From an uncultured Bacilli bacterium (GTDB taxonomy: Bacteria > Bacillota_I > Bacilli_A > RF39 > UBA660): DNA of 64,000 nucleotides. Below, piece after piece: positions 23,781 to 33,028 of the stretch. The stretch is taken from assembly GCA_934101115.1 (NCBI GenBank), contig CAKOPW010000009.1, positions 1 to 64,000 of the forward strand. The letters are read 5' to 3'. Within the stretch, counting starts at the first letter, position 1; each line of letters begins with the position of its first letter. The position numbers and the translations under genes are program-made. The notes beneath the pieces are model-generated. The model made no database searches. It was not told the origin of the DNA and saw only the letters and a program-made list of their open reading frames with translations.

Positions 23781-25334
23781 ATGAAGAGAAACAAATTAAT
23801 GACATTTATGTTTATGCTTGTTGTATTATTATTTGGGGGAATTGCTTCTGTTTCAGCAGCAACTACACTTCCAGATAACGTTACTTCTGATAATTTAAGA
23901 GAGGTTGAATATATAAAAAACTTCCCAGTAATTATCAAAAAAACAAACCATGGATATGTTTATTGCTTAAACATGTCTCATACTTATGCAGCTGGAATAA
24001 CATTCAATAAAACTGGTGAAGTTGCTGTAGGATATAATTATATTTTAAATAATTTACCAAATACTGGAGATGCAGATAAAGATTTCTATATTGCTCAAAT
24101 GGCAGTTTGGTATTATGAAGATTATTTAAATAACAATAATTTTAATTTAGTACCAGAGGTAAAAAAATATATTGTTCGTCATAAAGATACTGAAGAAGTA
24201 AGCAAAGCAATTTATAATTTGTATGAAGGTGCAAAAAATTATAAAGAACCAGTTGCGAAATTAGAAATTAGTCCAAGAGATATTACATTTACAAAAGATG
24301 GTGAATATTTTGTTTCAAATGAAATTAAAATAAACACAGCTAATTTAAATGGAAACCTAAGTTATTCATTAACAGGTTCTCCAGCAGGATCAAAAATCGT
24401 TAAAAGCGGTGAAGGAATAAAGGTAAAAATTCCTGTAGATAAGGTTGGAAATAATAAACAAATAACGGTTACATTAAATGTTAGTTCAACATATAAATCT
24501 CAAAGAGGTTATTATTATTTCTATAATGATAATTATCAAAAGGTTTTATACAATGAATTACTTGATAAAAATGTAAATATACAAGATTCAATTAAAATGG
24601 TAGTAAGAAATAAAACTGAATTTGAAGTTGATATCAGTAAAAGTGATATTACTCAATCTAAAGAAATTCCTGGAGCTACATTAGTAGTAAAAGACAAAAC
24701 TGGAAAAACATTATATAATTGGATTTCTACTACTGAAAGTAAGAAAATTATCTTAACTGAAGGTGAATATAGTTTGAGTGAAACTATTGCACCAGAAGGT
24801 TATAAATTAAGTACAACTACAATCGAATTTAAAGTAGATGCTAACGGAAGCGTTTATGTAAAAAATGAAAAAGGTAATTATGTTGCTGTAGATAAAGTAG
24901 TTATGATCAATGTATTAAAAGATGTAGTAACTATTGCTAAAAAGGATTCTAAAACAGATGCTTTAGTAGCAGGAGCAACATTAGTAATTAAAGATAAAGA
25001 TGGAAACGTTGTAAAAGAATTTACAACAACTAATGAATATTATCAATTAACTATGGATGCTGGAACTTATACAATTGAAGAAAAAAGTGCACCAGCTGGT
25101 TATATTAAGAGTAATGAAATAATAACATTTGAATTACTTGATAATGGAACATTAAAAATTAAGGATAAAAATGGGGATTTTATCGAAAGCAATTTAGTAA
25201 CATTCTATAACACTAAAGGGGAAGAAGTACCTGTTCCAGCAACAGCATCTTCTAGTACACTTTTAATTATTGGTGGTTTAGTCTTGATTATAGGTGGAGC
25301 TTACTGTGTTAGAAAAACTATCAAAGAATGCTAA
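23781..25334 (+). CDS. thioester-domain surface protein with two SpaA/Cna-B repeats and a sorting signal
   Basis: A signal peptide (cleavage probably after SVSA) is followed by a thioester adhesin domain. The Cys in YVYCLNM and the Gln in YIAQMAVWYY are the expected bond-forming pair, used by Gram-positive adhesins to attach covalently to host targets. After a middle beta region, two prealbumin-like Cna-B domains each show the isopeptide Lys (VDISKSD; VTIAKKD) and Glu (SLSETIAPEGY; TIEEKSAPAGY). The C-terminus has VPVPATAS, a nonstandard sortase motif, then a membrane span and a short basic tail. The sortase gene overlaps its end, supporting covalent wall anchoring. Length 517. Confidence 0.87.
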   Translation: MKRNKLMTFMFMLVVLLFGGIASVSAATTLPDNVTSDNLREVEYIKNFPVIIKKTNHGYVYCLNMSHTYAAGITFNKTGEVAVGYNYILNNLPNTGDADKDFYIAQMAVWYYEDYLNNNNFNLVPEVKKYIVRHKDTEEVSKAIYNLYEGAKNYKEPVAKLEISPRDITFTKDGEYFVSNEIKINTANLNGNLSYSLTGSPAGSKIVKSGEGIKVKIPVDKVGNNKQITVTLNVSSTYKSQRGYYYFYNDNYQKVLYNELLDKNVNIQDSIKMVVRNKTEFEVDISKSDITQSKEIPGATLVVKDKTGKTLYNWISTTESKKIILTEGEYSLSETIAPEGYKLSTTTIEFKVDANGSVYVKNEKGNYVAVDKVVMINVLKDVVTIAKKDSKTDALVAGATLVIKDKDGNVVKEFTTTNEYYQLTMDAGTYTIEEKSAPAGYIKSNEIITFELLDNGTLKIKDKNGDFIESNLVTFYNTKGEEVPVPATASSSTLLIIGGLVLIIGGAYCVRKTIKEC

Positions 25335-25920
25335 GGTAACCCTAGGCATTCTTTTGCTTTTCTTAGGTATTGGCTGTTTATCATTTACTTATTTCAAAAC
25401 AATCAAATCTAATATATTTAATGAGAAAAATCTTAAATATTTTGAAGAAATTGATATAGCCGAACCTGTTGAAGAAGTAGTTGATGAAACTGTGCCTGAA
25501 GAAACTACAACACCAGTAATAAATTATAATTATATAGGTTACTTAGAAATCCCTAAAATCAATTTAAAAAGAGGATTTGTATCCTTGAACTCAAAATACA
25601 ATAGTATTAGTTATAATGTTATGCTTATTAAGGGAAGCAGTATGCCAGATGTAAAAAATGGTAATCTTATACTTGCTGCTCATAGAGGTAACTCTTCAGT
25701 TTCATTTTTTGATAAGTTATATAAATTAAATATTGGTGATGAAGCCAATGTTACATATAATGATAAAGTATACACTTATAAATTAGTTAATACTTATTTA
25801 GAGGAAAAAGATGGAACAATCGCGATATATCGTGATGAAAATAAAAATACACTTACTCTTATCACTTGTACAAGAGGAGATAAAAAAACTCAAACAGTAT
25901 TTATATTTGAGTTAGTATAA
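25306..25920 (+). CDS. sortase
   Basis: A membrane-anchored transpeptidase for surface proteins: an N-terminal membrane span, an acidic spacer, then the sortase barrel with catalytic His in LAAHRG and Cys in LITCTRG. An Arg lies two residues after the Cys, not at the usual later position, so the catalytic Arg is uncertain. The frame opens at 25294, but GGTGGAG at 25292-25298 is the ribosome site for GTG 25306. It overlaps the surface-protein gene by 29 bases and is probably dedicated to its VPxTA-like signal. Class unclear. Confidence 0.9.
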   Translation: MLEKLSKNAKVTLGILLLFLGIGCLSFTYFKTIKSNIFNEKNLKYFEEIDIAEPVEEVVDETVPEETTTPVINYNYIGYLEIPKINLKRGFVSLNSKYNSISYNVMLIKGSSMPDVKNGNLILAAHRGNSSVSFFDKLYKLNIGDEANVTYNDKVYTYKLVNTYLEEKDGTIAIYRDENKNTLTLITCTRGDKKTQTVFIFELV

Positions 25921-25932
25921 GGAGGTTAAATT

Positions 25933-26610
25933 ATGCCAGAATTATCAATTTTAGAAATTTTAAAATATGCGTTAAAATCATTAATGGATTCTAAAGTATT
26001 TATACTTATTTTGTTAGAAATAGCTATATTTGCAGTATCAGTGATCTTTTCAAAACTAATGAATAAAAAAACTGTTAAATATACAGCAGTTGGAGCAAGT
26101 TTAGTTATACTTATGTTTTATATTGTTAACTATATAAGTACAGTAAAAGTATTTTTAAATAATGTAACTACAAAGTTAGTTGAATTAATATATTTTCCAA
26201 CAACTTTAGAATTTGTTTTAGTAATGATTTTCTCATTTACAATAATGATTGTAACTTTAAAAAGCAAAAATACTAATAAAATATTAAAGTTTATTAATTC
26301 GGTTTTACCACTTACAATCTCTTTCATATTTTTATCAATTATTGAATATATCAATACTAATAATATAGCTTTTGATGAATTTAGTGTATTTTCTAATCCA
26401 ATAATGATGAGTTTATATGAATTATCAATGGGATTATTTGTATTATGGATAATTGGTTTGATAATCTATAAAATAGACGTATTCATTATCAATAAAATAG
26501 TCATAGTTGATGAATCTGAACTTCCTGATCGAAATGTAGAAATTTATTTACCAAAGAAAAAAGAAGTAGAAGAAGAAATTGAACTTCCAAGATTAAAAAG
26601 TCAAATTTAA
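25933..26610 (+). CDS. multi-pass membrane protein of the sortase operon
   Basis: In this 225-residue protein about six hydrophobic segments are followed by an acidic/basic cytoplasmic tail (LPKKKEVEEEIELPRLK). The family is not recognised. An AAGGAGGT site and a 12-base gap after the sortase place it in the same transcript, and a terminator follows. It may assist display or assembly of the surface protein; that is inference from position. Confidence 0.7.
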   Translation: MPELSILEILKYALKSLMDSKVFILILLEIAIFAVSVIFSKLMNKKTVKYTAVGASLVILMFYIVNYISTVKVFLNNVTTKLVELIYFPTTLEFVLVMIFSFTIMIVTLKSKNTNKILKFINSVLPLTISFIFLSIIEYINTNNIAFDEFSVFSNPIMMSLYELSMGLFVLWIIGLIIYKIDVFIINKIVIVDESELPDRNVEIYLPKKKEVEEEIELPRLKSQI

Positions 26611-26612
26611 TT

Positions 26613-26638
26613 AAGAAGATTAGTTCTTCTTTTTTTTT
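26613..26638 (+). terminator. terminator of the surface-protein/sortase operon
   Basis: Stem AAGAAG (26613-26618) with CTTCTT (26626-26631), long T run. Confidence 0.7.
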
Positions 26639-26666
26639 ACGTTCATAGTATTAAGTAGGTGAAGAA

Positions 26667-27791
26667 ATGAAAAAGATAATTCTATTAATTATGTTATTAA
26701 TTCCGTTTAAAGTTTTAGCAGTTGAAACCAGTGCTAAATCAAGTATTTTAATTGAACAATCAACTGGAACTATTTTAAGTGAAGAAGAAAGTCATACAAG
26801 ATTACCTATGGCAAGTATGACCAAAATGATGACACTTTTAATTGTTATGGAAAATATTGAAAAGGGAAATATTAAACTTGATGACATGGTTCCAATAAGT
26901 GAAAGTGCAGCTTCTATGGGAGGAAGTCAAATATACTTAAGTGCAAATACTACGATGAAACTAGATACTCTAATAAAAGCTATTTGTATTGCTTCAGCTA
27001 ATGATGCAACTTATGCTGTTGCTGAATATATTGCAGGAACTCATGATGGTTTTGTAAAACTAATGAATGAAAAAGTTAAAGAATTAGGACTTAAAGATAC
27101 TAATTTTGAAAATGTGCATGGATTAGATTCTGATAATCATTATTCCTCAGCATATGATATGGCTTTTATTGCTCGTGAACTTCTTAATCATCCCAAAATA
27201 TTAGAATATTCAAGCATATATGAAGATTATATAGCTCATCCAAATGGAACAAATACATGGATTGTTAATACTAACAAACTTCTTAATTATTATGATGGAT
27301 TGGATGGATTAAAAACAGGATATACAACTAAAAGTGGATATTGTATTACAGCAACAGCTAAAAGAAATAATATGAGACTTATAAGTGTAGTAATGGGTGA
27401 AGAAAACAATAAAATTAGAAATCAAGATACTATTTCTCTTTTAAATTATGGTTTTTCTAACTTTAAACTTGAAACAGTATTAAAACGTGATGAAAATTTA
27501 GGAAAAATCAAAATTAAATCAGGTAAAGCCGAATATGCTAATTTAAAGTTAAAAACAGATGCTGTTGATCTAGTTAATATTCTTGAAAAAAATAAATATA
27601 ATTATAAAATAACAAAAAATAAGGTAAGTGCACCATTAAAAGTTGGAGATACTGTAGGAACACTTACAATCTATGCGAATGATATCAAAATTAAAGATAT
27701 TGAATTAACTGTTGATAAAGATATAAAACGAGCTAATTATTTTGATTACTTTAAAAGAAATCTTAAATATTTTATTAGAGGTTGCTATTAA
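26667..27791 (+). CDS. D-alanyl-D-alanine carboxypeptidase (DacF/PBP5 type)
   Basis: It has a signal peptide, SxxK in MASMTKMM, SxN in IASANDATYA and KTG in GLKTGYTTKS. A PBP5-type C-terminal beta domain (KVSAPLKVGDTVGTL) and a terminal amphipathic segment (FDYFKRNLKYFI) likely hold it at the membrane. Length 374. It is paralogous to the enzyme at 22421-23596 but retains the C-terminal domain that enzyme replaces with a membrane span. Own terminator. Confidence 0.93.
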   Translation: MKKIILLIMLLIPFKVLAVETSAKSSILIEQSTGTILSEEESHTRLPMASMTKMMTLLIVMENIEKGNIKLDDMVPISESAASMGGSQIYLSANTTMKLDTLIKAICIASANDATYAVAEYIAGTHDGFVKLMNEKVKELGLKDTNFENVHGLDSDNHYSSAYDMAFIARELLNHPKILEYSSIYEDYIAHPNGTNTWIVNTNKLLNYYDGLDGLKTGYTTKSGYCITATAKRNNMRLISVVMGEENNKIRNQDTISLLNYGFSNFKLETVLKRDENLGKIKIKSGKAEYANLKLKTDAVDLVNILEKNKYNYKITKNKVSAPLKVGDTVGTLTIYANDIKIKDIELTVDKDIKRANYFDYFKRNLKYFIRGCY

Positions 27792-27816
27792 TCTACATTT
27801 TTGTAGATTTTTTTTT
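27790..27816 (+). terminator. terminator of the second carboxypeptidase gene
   Basis: Stem AATCTACA (27790-27797) with TGTAGATT (27802-27809), T run. Confidence 0.85.
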
Positions 27817-27827
27817 ATTATTTAACG

Positions 27828-27836
27828 TGATATAAT
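27828..27836 (+). promoter_or_regulatory. extended -10 promoter of the RDD/nfnAB operon
   Basis: TGATATAAT, with only a T-rich stretch at the -35 position. Confidence 0.45.
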
Positions 27837-27854
27837 ATCCATAGAGGTGGAAAG

Positions 27855-28496
27855 ATGAATAAGTATGTGTATCGTAGGATATCAGCATTTTTAATAGATA
27901 TTTTTTTAGTAACATTTGTATCAACTATATTTTCGTCAATACCATATGTTAATCCATTTATTGATAATTATAAAGATGCTTATGATGAATATAGAGAAGT
28001 TTATAAATCAGAAAGTGAAAGTGTGTTAACAAATCCAACTCTTAAAAATGTTATTGATTATTCAAGTAAAATGAGTAAGCAAATACATAATATGGATTAT
28101 TCGTTGCTTTTCAATAATATATATTATTTAGTTTTTAGCTTTTTATATTTTGTTTTGTTTGCATATTTTACTGGTGGACAAACTCTTGGTAAAAAAATGT
28201 TTAAATTAAAAGTTGTGAAGTATGATGGTAGTAAAGTAAAACTATCTAATCTAATGTTGAGGACACTTTTTAGTGGATCAAGTATTTTTATGGGAGTTAA
28301 TATTATTGTATTTATCCAATTATTGTTTTTAATGATTAATCAAAATCAAGTATATTTCTATGCTATTTTATTTTCTTCAATGATTTCTTATGTTATTGAA
28401 ATTGTTGGATTTGCATTATTGTTCTCAAAAGAGCATCGTTCTCTAGATGATATAATTGGATCTACTAAAGTAGTTGATGAGGTAAAGTATGTATAA
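27855..28496 (+). CDS. RDD-family membrane protein
   Basis: This 213-residue protein has the RDD landmarks: YRRISAFLIDIFL at the N-terminus, GGQTLGKKMFKLKVV after the second span, and SLDDIIGSTKVV at the end. Function of the family is uncertain; some members act as cation antiporters. It overlaps nfnA by eight bases. Confidence 0.85.
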   Translation: MNKYVYRRISAFLIDIFLVTFVSTIFSSIPYVNPFIDNYKDAYDEYREVYKSESESVLTNPTLKNVIDYSSKMSKQIHNMDYSLLFNNIYYLVFSFLYFVLFAYFTGGQTLGKKMFKLKVVKYDGSKVKLSNLMLRTLFSGSSIFMGVNIIVFIQLLFLMINQNQVYFYAILFSSMISYVIEIVGFALLFSKEHRSLDDIIGSTKVVDEVKYV

Positions 28497-29325
28497 AATT
28501 ATAAAAAATAAAGAAATAGCAAAGAATGTATTTGAGTTAGTGGTTGAAAATGAATTAATTGCAAGTCATTTTAAACCTGGCCAATTTGTTGTTGTAATGC
28601 CAAATGAAACATCGGAAAAAATACCATTAACAATATATAAAACTGAAGGAATTAATGTATCAATGATTTATCAAGTTGTAGGTAAAACAACGTATGATTT
28701 GTCAAAAAAGAATGATTATATTTTTTCCATATTGGGTCCACTTGGAAAACCATCAATTATTTTAAATATGGATGTTAAAAAGGTTTTATTTGTAGCTGGT
28801 GGAGTTGGAATTGCCCCTGTCATTCCTCAAGCTGTTGAATTAAAAAAACGTGGTATTACGTGTGATTTAATTTATGGGATGAAAACAATTGGAAATTGTA
28901 TTTTAAAGGATGATATTGATAAGTGTTTTGATAATACTTTAATAGTAACGGAGGATAACACAGCTGATCATATCGGATTTGTTACAGATTATGTTGATGA
29001 TTTAGGTTATGATTTTATAATAACTATTGGACCAGTAATAATGATGAAGAAGGTTGTAGAAATTGCCGAAAAGTTAAAAGTTCCTTCAATAGTAAGCATG
29101 AATCCTATAATGATTGATGGTACAGGAATGTGTGGGGCTTGTCGTTTGTTCTACGATGGAATTGTTCATTATGCATGTATAGATGGTCCAGAATTCATTG
29201 GAGCAAAAGTTGATTTTGATTCAGTTATTAAAAGAATGGATATGTATAAAACGATTGAAGGAAGAAAGTATCTTGAAGAGATTGAAGGAGATACTCATCA
29301 TGGAGGTTGTGGTAACTGTGAATAA
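28489..29325 (+). CDS. nfnA: ferredoxin-NADP reductase subunit alpha (NfnA-like)
   Basis: FAD/NAD-binding and [2Fe-2S] subunit of the electron-bifurcating NADH-dependent ferredoxin:NADP oxidoreductase. The N-terminal FAD barrel has PLTIYKT, the NAD-binding region has FVAGGVGIAPV, and the C-terminal Fe-S cysteines are in GMCGACRL and YACIDGPEF. An unusual tail ends GGCGNCE. Length 278. The same family includes dihydroorotate dehydrogenase PyrK, but the next gene is the GltA-like partner, which points to NfnAB. Confidence 0.88.
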   Translation: MYKIIKNKEIAKNVFELVVENELIASHFKPGQFVVVMPNETSEKIPLTIYKTEGINVSMIYQVVGKTTYDLSKKNDYIFSILGPLGKPSIILNMDVKKVLFVAGGVGIAPVIPQAVELKKRGITCDLIYGMKTIGNCILKDDIDKCFDNTLIVTEDNTADHIGFVTDYVDDLGYDFIITIGPVIMMKKVVEIAEKLKVPSIVSMNPIMIDGTGMCGACRLFYDGIVHYACIDGPEFIGAKVDFDSVIKRMDMYKTIEGRKYLEEIEGDTHHGGCGNCE

Positions 29326-30568
29326 TAAATATGATTTTTCTGAAGTAAAAAAAGATATTAGTTATGAAGAAGCTGCTTCTTTAAGCAATCATTGTTTGAA
29401 CTGCAAAAATCCGATGTGTAAAAAAGGGTGTCCTTTGGAAATTGATATTCCTGATTTTATTTCTGCAATAAAAAATGAAGAATATGAGCGTGCTTATGAA
29501 ATTATTAGTCAAAAGAGTGTAATGCCAGAAGTTTGTGGACGTGTTTGCCCACAAGAACTTACTTGTGAAGCCAAGTGTATTCGTGGTCTAAGAGGCGAAA
29601 GTGTTAAAATAGGAAATCTTGAAAGATTTGCAAGTAACTATAAAACTCCAATCAAGGTTAAGCCAAGTAATGGTTTAAAAGTTGCTGTTGTTGGTTCTGG
29701 TCCATTTGGTTTGAGTTCAGCATATCATCTAAGAAGAGAAGGATTTGATGTAACTGTTTTTGAATCAAGTCATGTATTAGGTGGAGTTTTAATCTATGGA
29801 ATTCCTGAATTTCGTCTACCTAAAAGAATTGTTGATGATATAATTGAAAAACTTAAAAATATGGGTGTTATATTTAAAACAGATGTTTTAATTGGAGCAA
29901 CAATTCCAATTGATGAATTAAAAAAGAATTTTGATTACATCTTTTTAGGAACTGGCGCTGGTGTACCTAAAATGTTTGATATTCCTGGAGTTATGTCTAA
30001 AAATGTGATGAGTGCAAATGAACTTTTAACAAGAATAAATGTGATGCATGCTCCAAACTCGGATACTCCTTTAATAATTCCTAAAAAAGTAGTAGTTATT
30101 GGTGGAGGGAATGTAGCTTGTGATGCTGCAAGATCTTTAGTTCGTCTTGGAAGTGATGTAACTATTTGTTACCGAAAAAGTGAAGAATTTTTAAAGATGC
30201 GTAAAGAAGAATATGAACATGCTAAAATGGAACATGTAAACTTTATCTTTAATGCAGAGCCAGTAAGAATTGAAACTGATAAAAGTTTTGCAGTCAATAA
30301 ATGTGTGTTTAAAATAGCTAAAAAACAAGAAAAAATTGAATGTGATATGGTTGTTATCGCGATTGGAACAACTCATAATGACTTGATTCCACGTTTAAGT
30401 GGCATTAAATCTGACGAATTTTATAGAATTGAAGCAAATGAATTCGTTACAAGTGATGAACGAGTATTTGCTGGTGGGGATGCAACAAGAGGCAATGCAA
30501 CAGTGATTGATGCTTTAAGTGATGGCTTAAAAGCAGTAGAAAAATTAATGCAAATGATAAAAAAATAG
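29318..30568 (+). CDS. nfnB: NfnB / GltA-like FAD-dependent oxidoreductase subunit
   Basis: The N-terminal [4Fe-4S] domain has CLNCKNPMCKKGC and CGRVCPQELTCEAKC. It is followed by two Rossmann domains, VAVVGSGPFGLSSAY for FAD and VVVIGGGNVACDAA for NADPH, and VFAGGDATRG near the end. In the frame the region before 29318 overlaps nfnA in another frame. GGAGG at 29302-29306 suits GTG 29318, giving 416 residues, so the longer frame back to 29183 is rejected. With nfnA it would interconvert NADH, NADPH and ferredoxin in an anaerobe. A homologous glutamate synthase small subunit is the alternative, but no large subunit is present. Confidence 0.88.
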   Translation: MNNKYDFSEVKKDISYEEAASLSNHCLNCKNPMCKKGCPLEIDIPDFISAIKNEEYERAYEIISQKSVMPEVCGRVCPQELTCEAKCIRGLRGESVKIGNLERFASNYKTPIKVKPSNGLKVAVVGSGPFGLSSAYHLRREGFDVTVFESSHVLGGVLIYGIPEFRLPKRIVDDIIEKLKNMGVIFKTDVLIGATIPIDELKKNFDYIFLGTGAGVPKMFDIPGVMSKNVMSANELLTRINVMHAPNSDTPLIIPKKVVVIGGGNVACDAARSLVRLGSDVTICYRKSEEFLKMRKEEYEHAKMEHVNFIFNAEPVRIETDKSFAVNKCVFKIAKKQEKIECDMVVIAIGTTHNDLIPRLSGIKSDEFYRIEANEFVTSDERVFAGGDATRGNATVIDALSDGLKAVEKLMQMIKK

Positions 30569-30584
30569 ATTTGGAAGTGAGAAT

Positions 30585-31166
30585 ATGAATAAGAAAAGTA
30601 TTTTAGTAGTTATAGCTATTCTTTTATTTATCATTATTTGTGGTTATTTAACTGGTAAAAATGATAAAGTGGCAGATGAATATCTAAGCGGTAAATATAA
30701 TATAGAAATAAAGATAAAAGACTATGGAACAATAGATGCAACACTTGATGCTGATGTAGCCCCAATAACAGTTACAAACTTTGTTGATTTGGTTAAAAGT
30801 GGATATTATACAGGCTTAAAATTTCATCGTATAATTGATGGTTTTATGATGCAAGGTGGAGCAGGAGATACAAGAAAAACAATAAAAGGTGAGTTTTCAA
30901 GCAATGGTGTTACGAACAATATTAGTCATGTTCGTGGAACAATTTCTATGGCTCGTAGCAGTGATCCGGATTCCGCATCAACTCAATTTTTTATAGTTCA
31001 AAGCGATTCAACTTATTTGGATGGAAATTATGCCGCATTCGGTACAGTAACAAGTGGCATGGATGTCGTTGATAAGATTTGTAAGAATGTTGATGTTGAA
31101 GATAACAACGGAACGGTTGCCGAAAAAAATCAACCAGTAATTGAATATATAAAAGTAATTGAGTAG
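30585..31166 (+). CDS. membrane-anchored cyclophilin-type peptidyl-prolyl isomerase
   Basis: An N-terminal membrane span (residues 5-22) is followed by a compact cyclophilin domain: GLKFHRIIDGFMMQGG, GTISMARSSDPDSASTQFFI and YAAFGTVTSGMDVVD. The catalytic Arg of FHRI is present. Length 193. It probably helps extracellular protein folding. Same strand and close spacing with its neighbours. Confidence 0.93.
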   Translation: MNKKSILVVIAILLFIIICGYLTGKNDKVADEYLSGKYNIEIKIKDYGTIDATLDADVAPITVTNFVDLVKSGYYTGLKFHRIIDGFMMQGGAGDTRKTIKGEFSSNGVTNNISHVRGTISMARSSDPDSASTQFFIVQSDSTYLDGNYAAFGTVTSGMDVVDKICKNVDVEDNNGTVAEKNQPVIEYIKVIE

Positions 31167-31173
31167 GTGAGTT

Positions 31174-33021
31174 ATGAAAAAAATAAAAAATGCTGAATTA
31201 ATTTGTTATTTAATCATGTTTATTTCTTTTTTTTCAATCTGTATATTTACTGATGCTTTTACTCGTGACTTAATAAATTTAAACAGCTACTATTTTAATG
31301 GAATTCATTATCGTATTCTTTGGGCTTTGTTTTCTATATCTTGGGTAATTTTATTTTTACTCATCTTGTATCTTATTCCTGAAAAATATCGTTATAATGT
31401 GTTTATTATTATGAATATTGTAATTGATGCTGTATTCTTTGCTCAAATATGTTATGTTCAATCTTTGGGTAAGTTTATGATTTTCTCTGACCTTTTTGTT
31501 GCTGGTGAAGGGTTACAATATGTACATTCAATATTTGCAAATATGAGTGTTGGTATGCTTTTAACAATTGCATTTACCTTTATATGTATGATTGCTGTTA
31601 AAGTATTAAGTAAATATGATGAAGATGGAGAAAAGAAACCTAAACTAGTTGTCATTCTTATATTGATTGCTGTAAGTTTACTTTTTAAAACAACTGGTTA
31701 CATTTTGCTTGGAAGTAATAAAAATGTTAGAACTTGGGAAGAAAACTATAATGCAAAAAGTATTTATTTTAATTACACAAATCCCAATGCATCGATGTTT
31801 ATAAGCGGATTTTACGAATATAATGTACGTGCTATATATAAATATTTTTATAATCTACTAACTCTTGATAAAAGCGCACTTAAGAGTAAAATTGATGAAT
31901 ATAATAATATTTATGGAGTTGAATCTAAAGATAATGATTATACGGGGATATTTAAAGGCAAAAATGTTATTTATATAATGATGGAAAGTGTTGATAATTG
32001 GGTAATTGATGAAGAAACAGCTCCAACTTTATATAAACTTAGTCAAACAGGTTTAAACTTTACAAATCGATATTCACCATTTTTTAATGGAGGTCAAACA
32101 ATAAATTCAGAGTTTGCTTGTAATACAGGAATGTATGCGATAAGTGATAAAGAAACAATATATGATAAAGATGATATTAGTTATCCATATAGTATTGCTA
32201 ATATGCTAAAGAAAAACGGATATCGAGTAGCAAGTTTTCATGCAAATACTAAAACTTTTTATAATCGTGGAGAGTTTCATAAACGTTTAGGTTATGATAT
32301 GCATTACTCAGCTTATGATCTTCAAGCTTCAGGTTTACTTGATAAAGATAAAAATTATTTCAGTGATTATAATTTTATAAGCGATGATAACCTATATGAT
32401 CTTATGGTAAGCGACAAACCATTCTTTACATTCTTTACAACATATTCTGGACATTTGGAATATAATACAAATAATAAAGTATATAAATCTATAAAAAACA
32501 AAACTTTGTCAAAAAAGAAATATAGTGAAGAAGAATATGTCTATAGAACTTTAGTTCATGATACAGATGACGCTATTAAAACTTTAATTGAAAAGTTAGA
32601 AAAGAGTAAACTTTTGGATAAAACTGTTTTAGTATTAGTAAGTGATCATTATGTATATGGATATTCTGATACTGATTATGTTGCTATGAAAAAGAACAAG
32701 TTAAACGATCGTAAAGAGCTTCAAAATACGCCGTTTATTATTTGGTCAAAGGACATTGAAGCTAAAACTATTGATACAATACTTGATACAGCTGATATTT
32801 TACCAACACTTCTTAATATGTTGGATATAGCATATGATCCTAAGAATTATCTTGGTGATGATGTGTTCTCATCAAGTCATGATGATTTTGTGTGGTTTTC
32901 AGATGGAACGTTTATAAAAAGTTCCGATTGTGATTTGAGTGATGAATCAATTTTGACTAAAGTAAATTATAATATAAATAAAAATAGAGATATCTTGTTA
33001 ACAAATTATTATGGAAAGTAG
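31174..33021 (+). CDS. LTA-synthase-like sulfatase-fold phosphoglycerol transferase
   Basis: Five N-terminal membrane spans (residues 8-180) precede an extracellular alkaline-phosphatase-fold domain. The metal Glu is in IMMESVDNW, the nucleophile Thr is in GGQTINSEFA, and the Asp-His metal pair is in LVSDHYVYG. This is the LtaS/YfnI architecture for building the polyglycerol-phosphate chain of lipoteichoic acid. Length 615 is normal. The LTA product is inferred; relatives add phosphoglycerol or phosphoethanolamine to other glycans. Confidence 0.88.
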   Translation: MKKIKNAELICYLIMFISFFSICIFTDAFTRDLINLNSYYFNGIHYRILWALFSISWVILFLLILYLIPEKYRYNVFIIMNIVIDAVFFAQICYVQSLGKFMIFSDLFVAGEGLQYVHSIFANMSVGMLLTIAFTFICMIAVKVLSKYDEDGEKKPKLVVILILIAVSLLFKTTGYILLGSNKNVRTWEENYNAKSIYFNYTNPNASMFISGFYEYNVRAIYKYFYNLLTLDKSALKSKIDEYNNIYGVESKDNDYTGIFKGKNVIYIMMESVDNWVIDEETAPTLYKLSQTGLNFTNRYSPFFNGGQTINSEFACNTGMYAISDKETIYDKDDISYPYSIANMLKKNGYRVASFHANTKTFYNRGEFHKRLGYDMHYSAYDLQASGLLDKDKNYFSDYNFISDDNLYDLMVSDKPFFTFFTTYSGHLEYNTNNKVYKSIKNKTLSKKKYSEEEYVYRTLVHDTDDAIKTLIEKLEKSKLLDKTVLVLVSDHYVYGYSDTDYVAMKKNKLNDRKELQNTPFIIWSKDIEAKTIDTILDTADILPTLLNMLDIAYDPKNYLGDDVFSSSHDDFVWFSDGTFIKSSDCDLSDESILTKVNYNINKNRDILLTNYYGK

Positions 33022-33028
33022 GAAGAAT

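Noticed and set aside
29183..29317. N-terminal extension of the nfnB frame
   Set aside because: It lies wholly within nfnA in another frame and has no ribosome site; GTG 29318 with GGAGG upstream is the better start.
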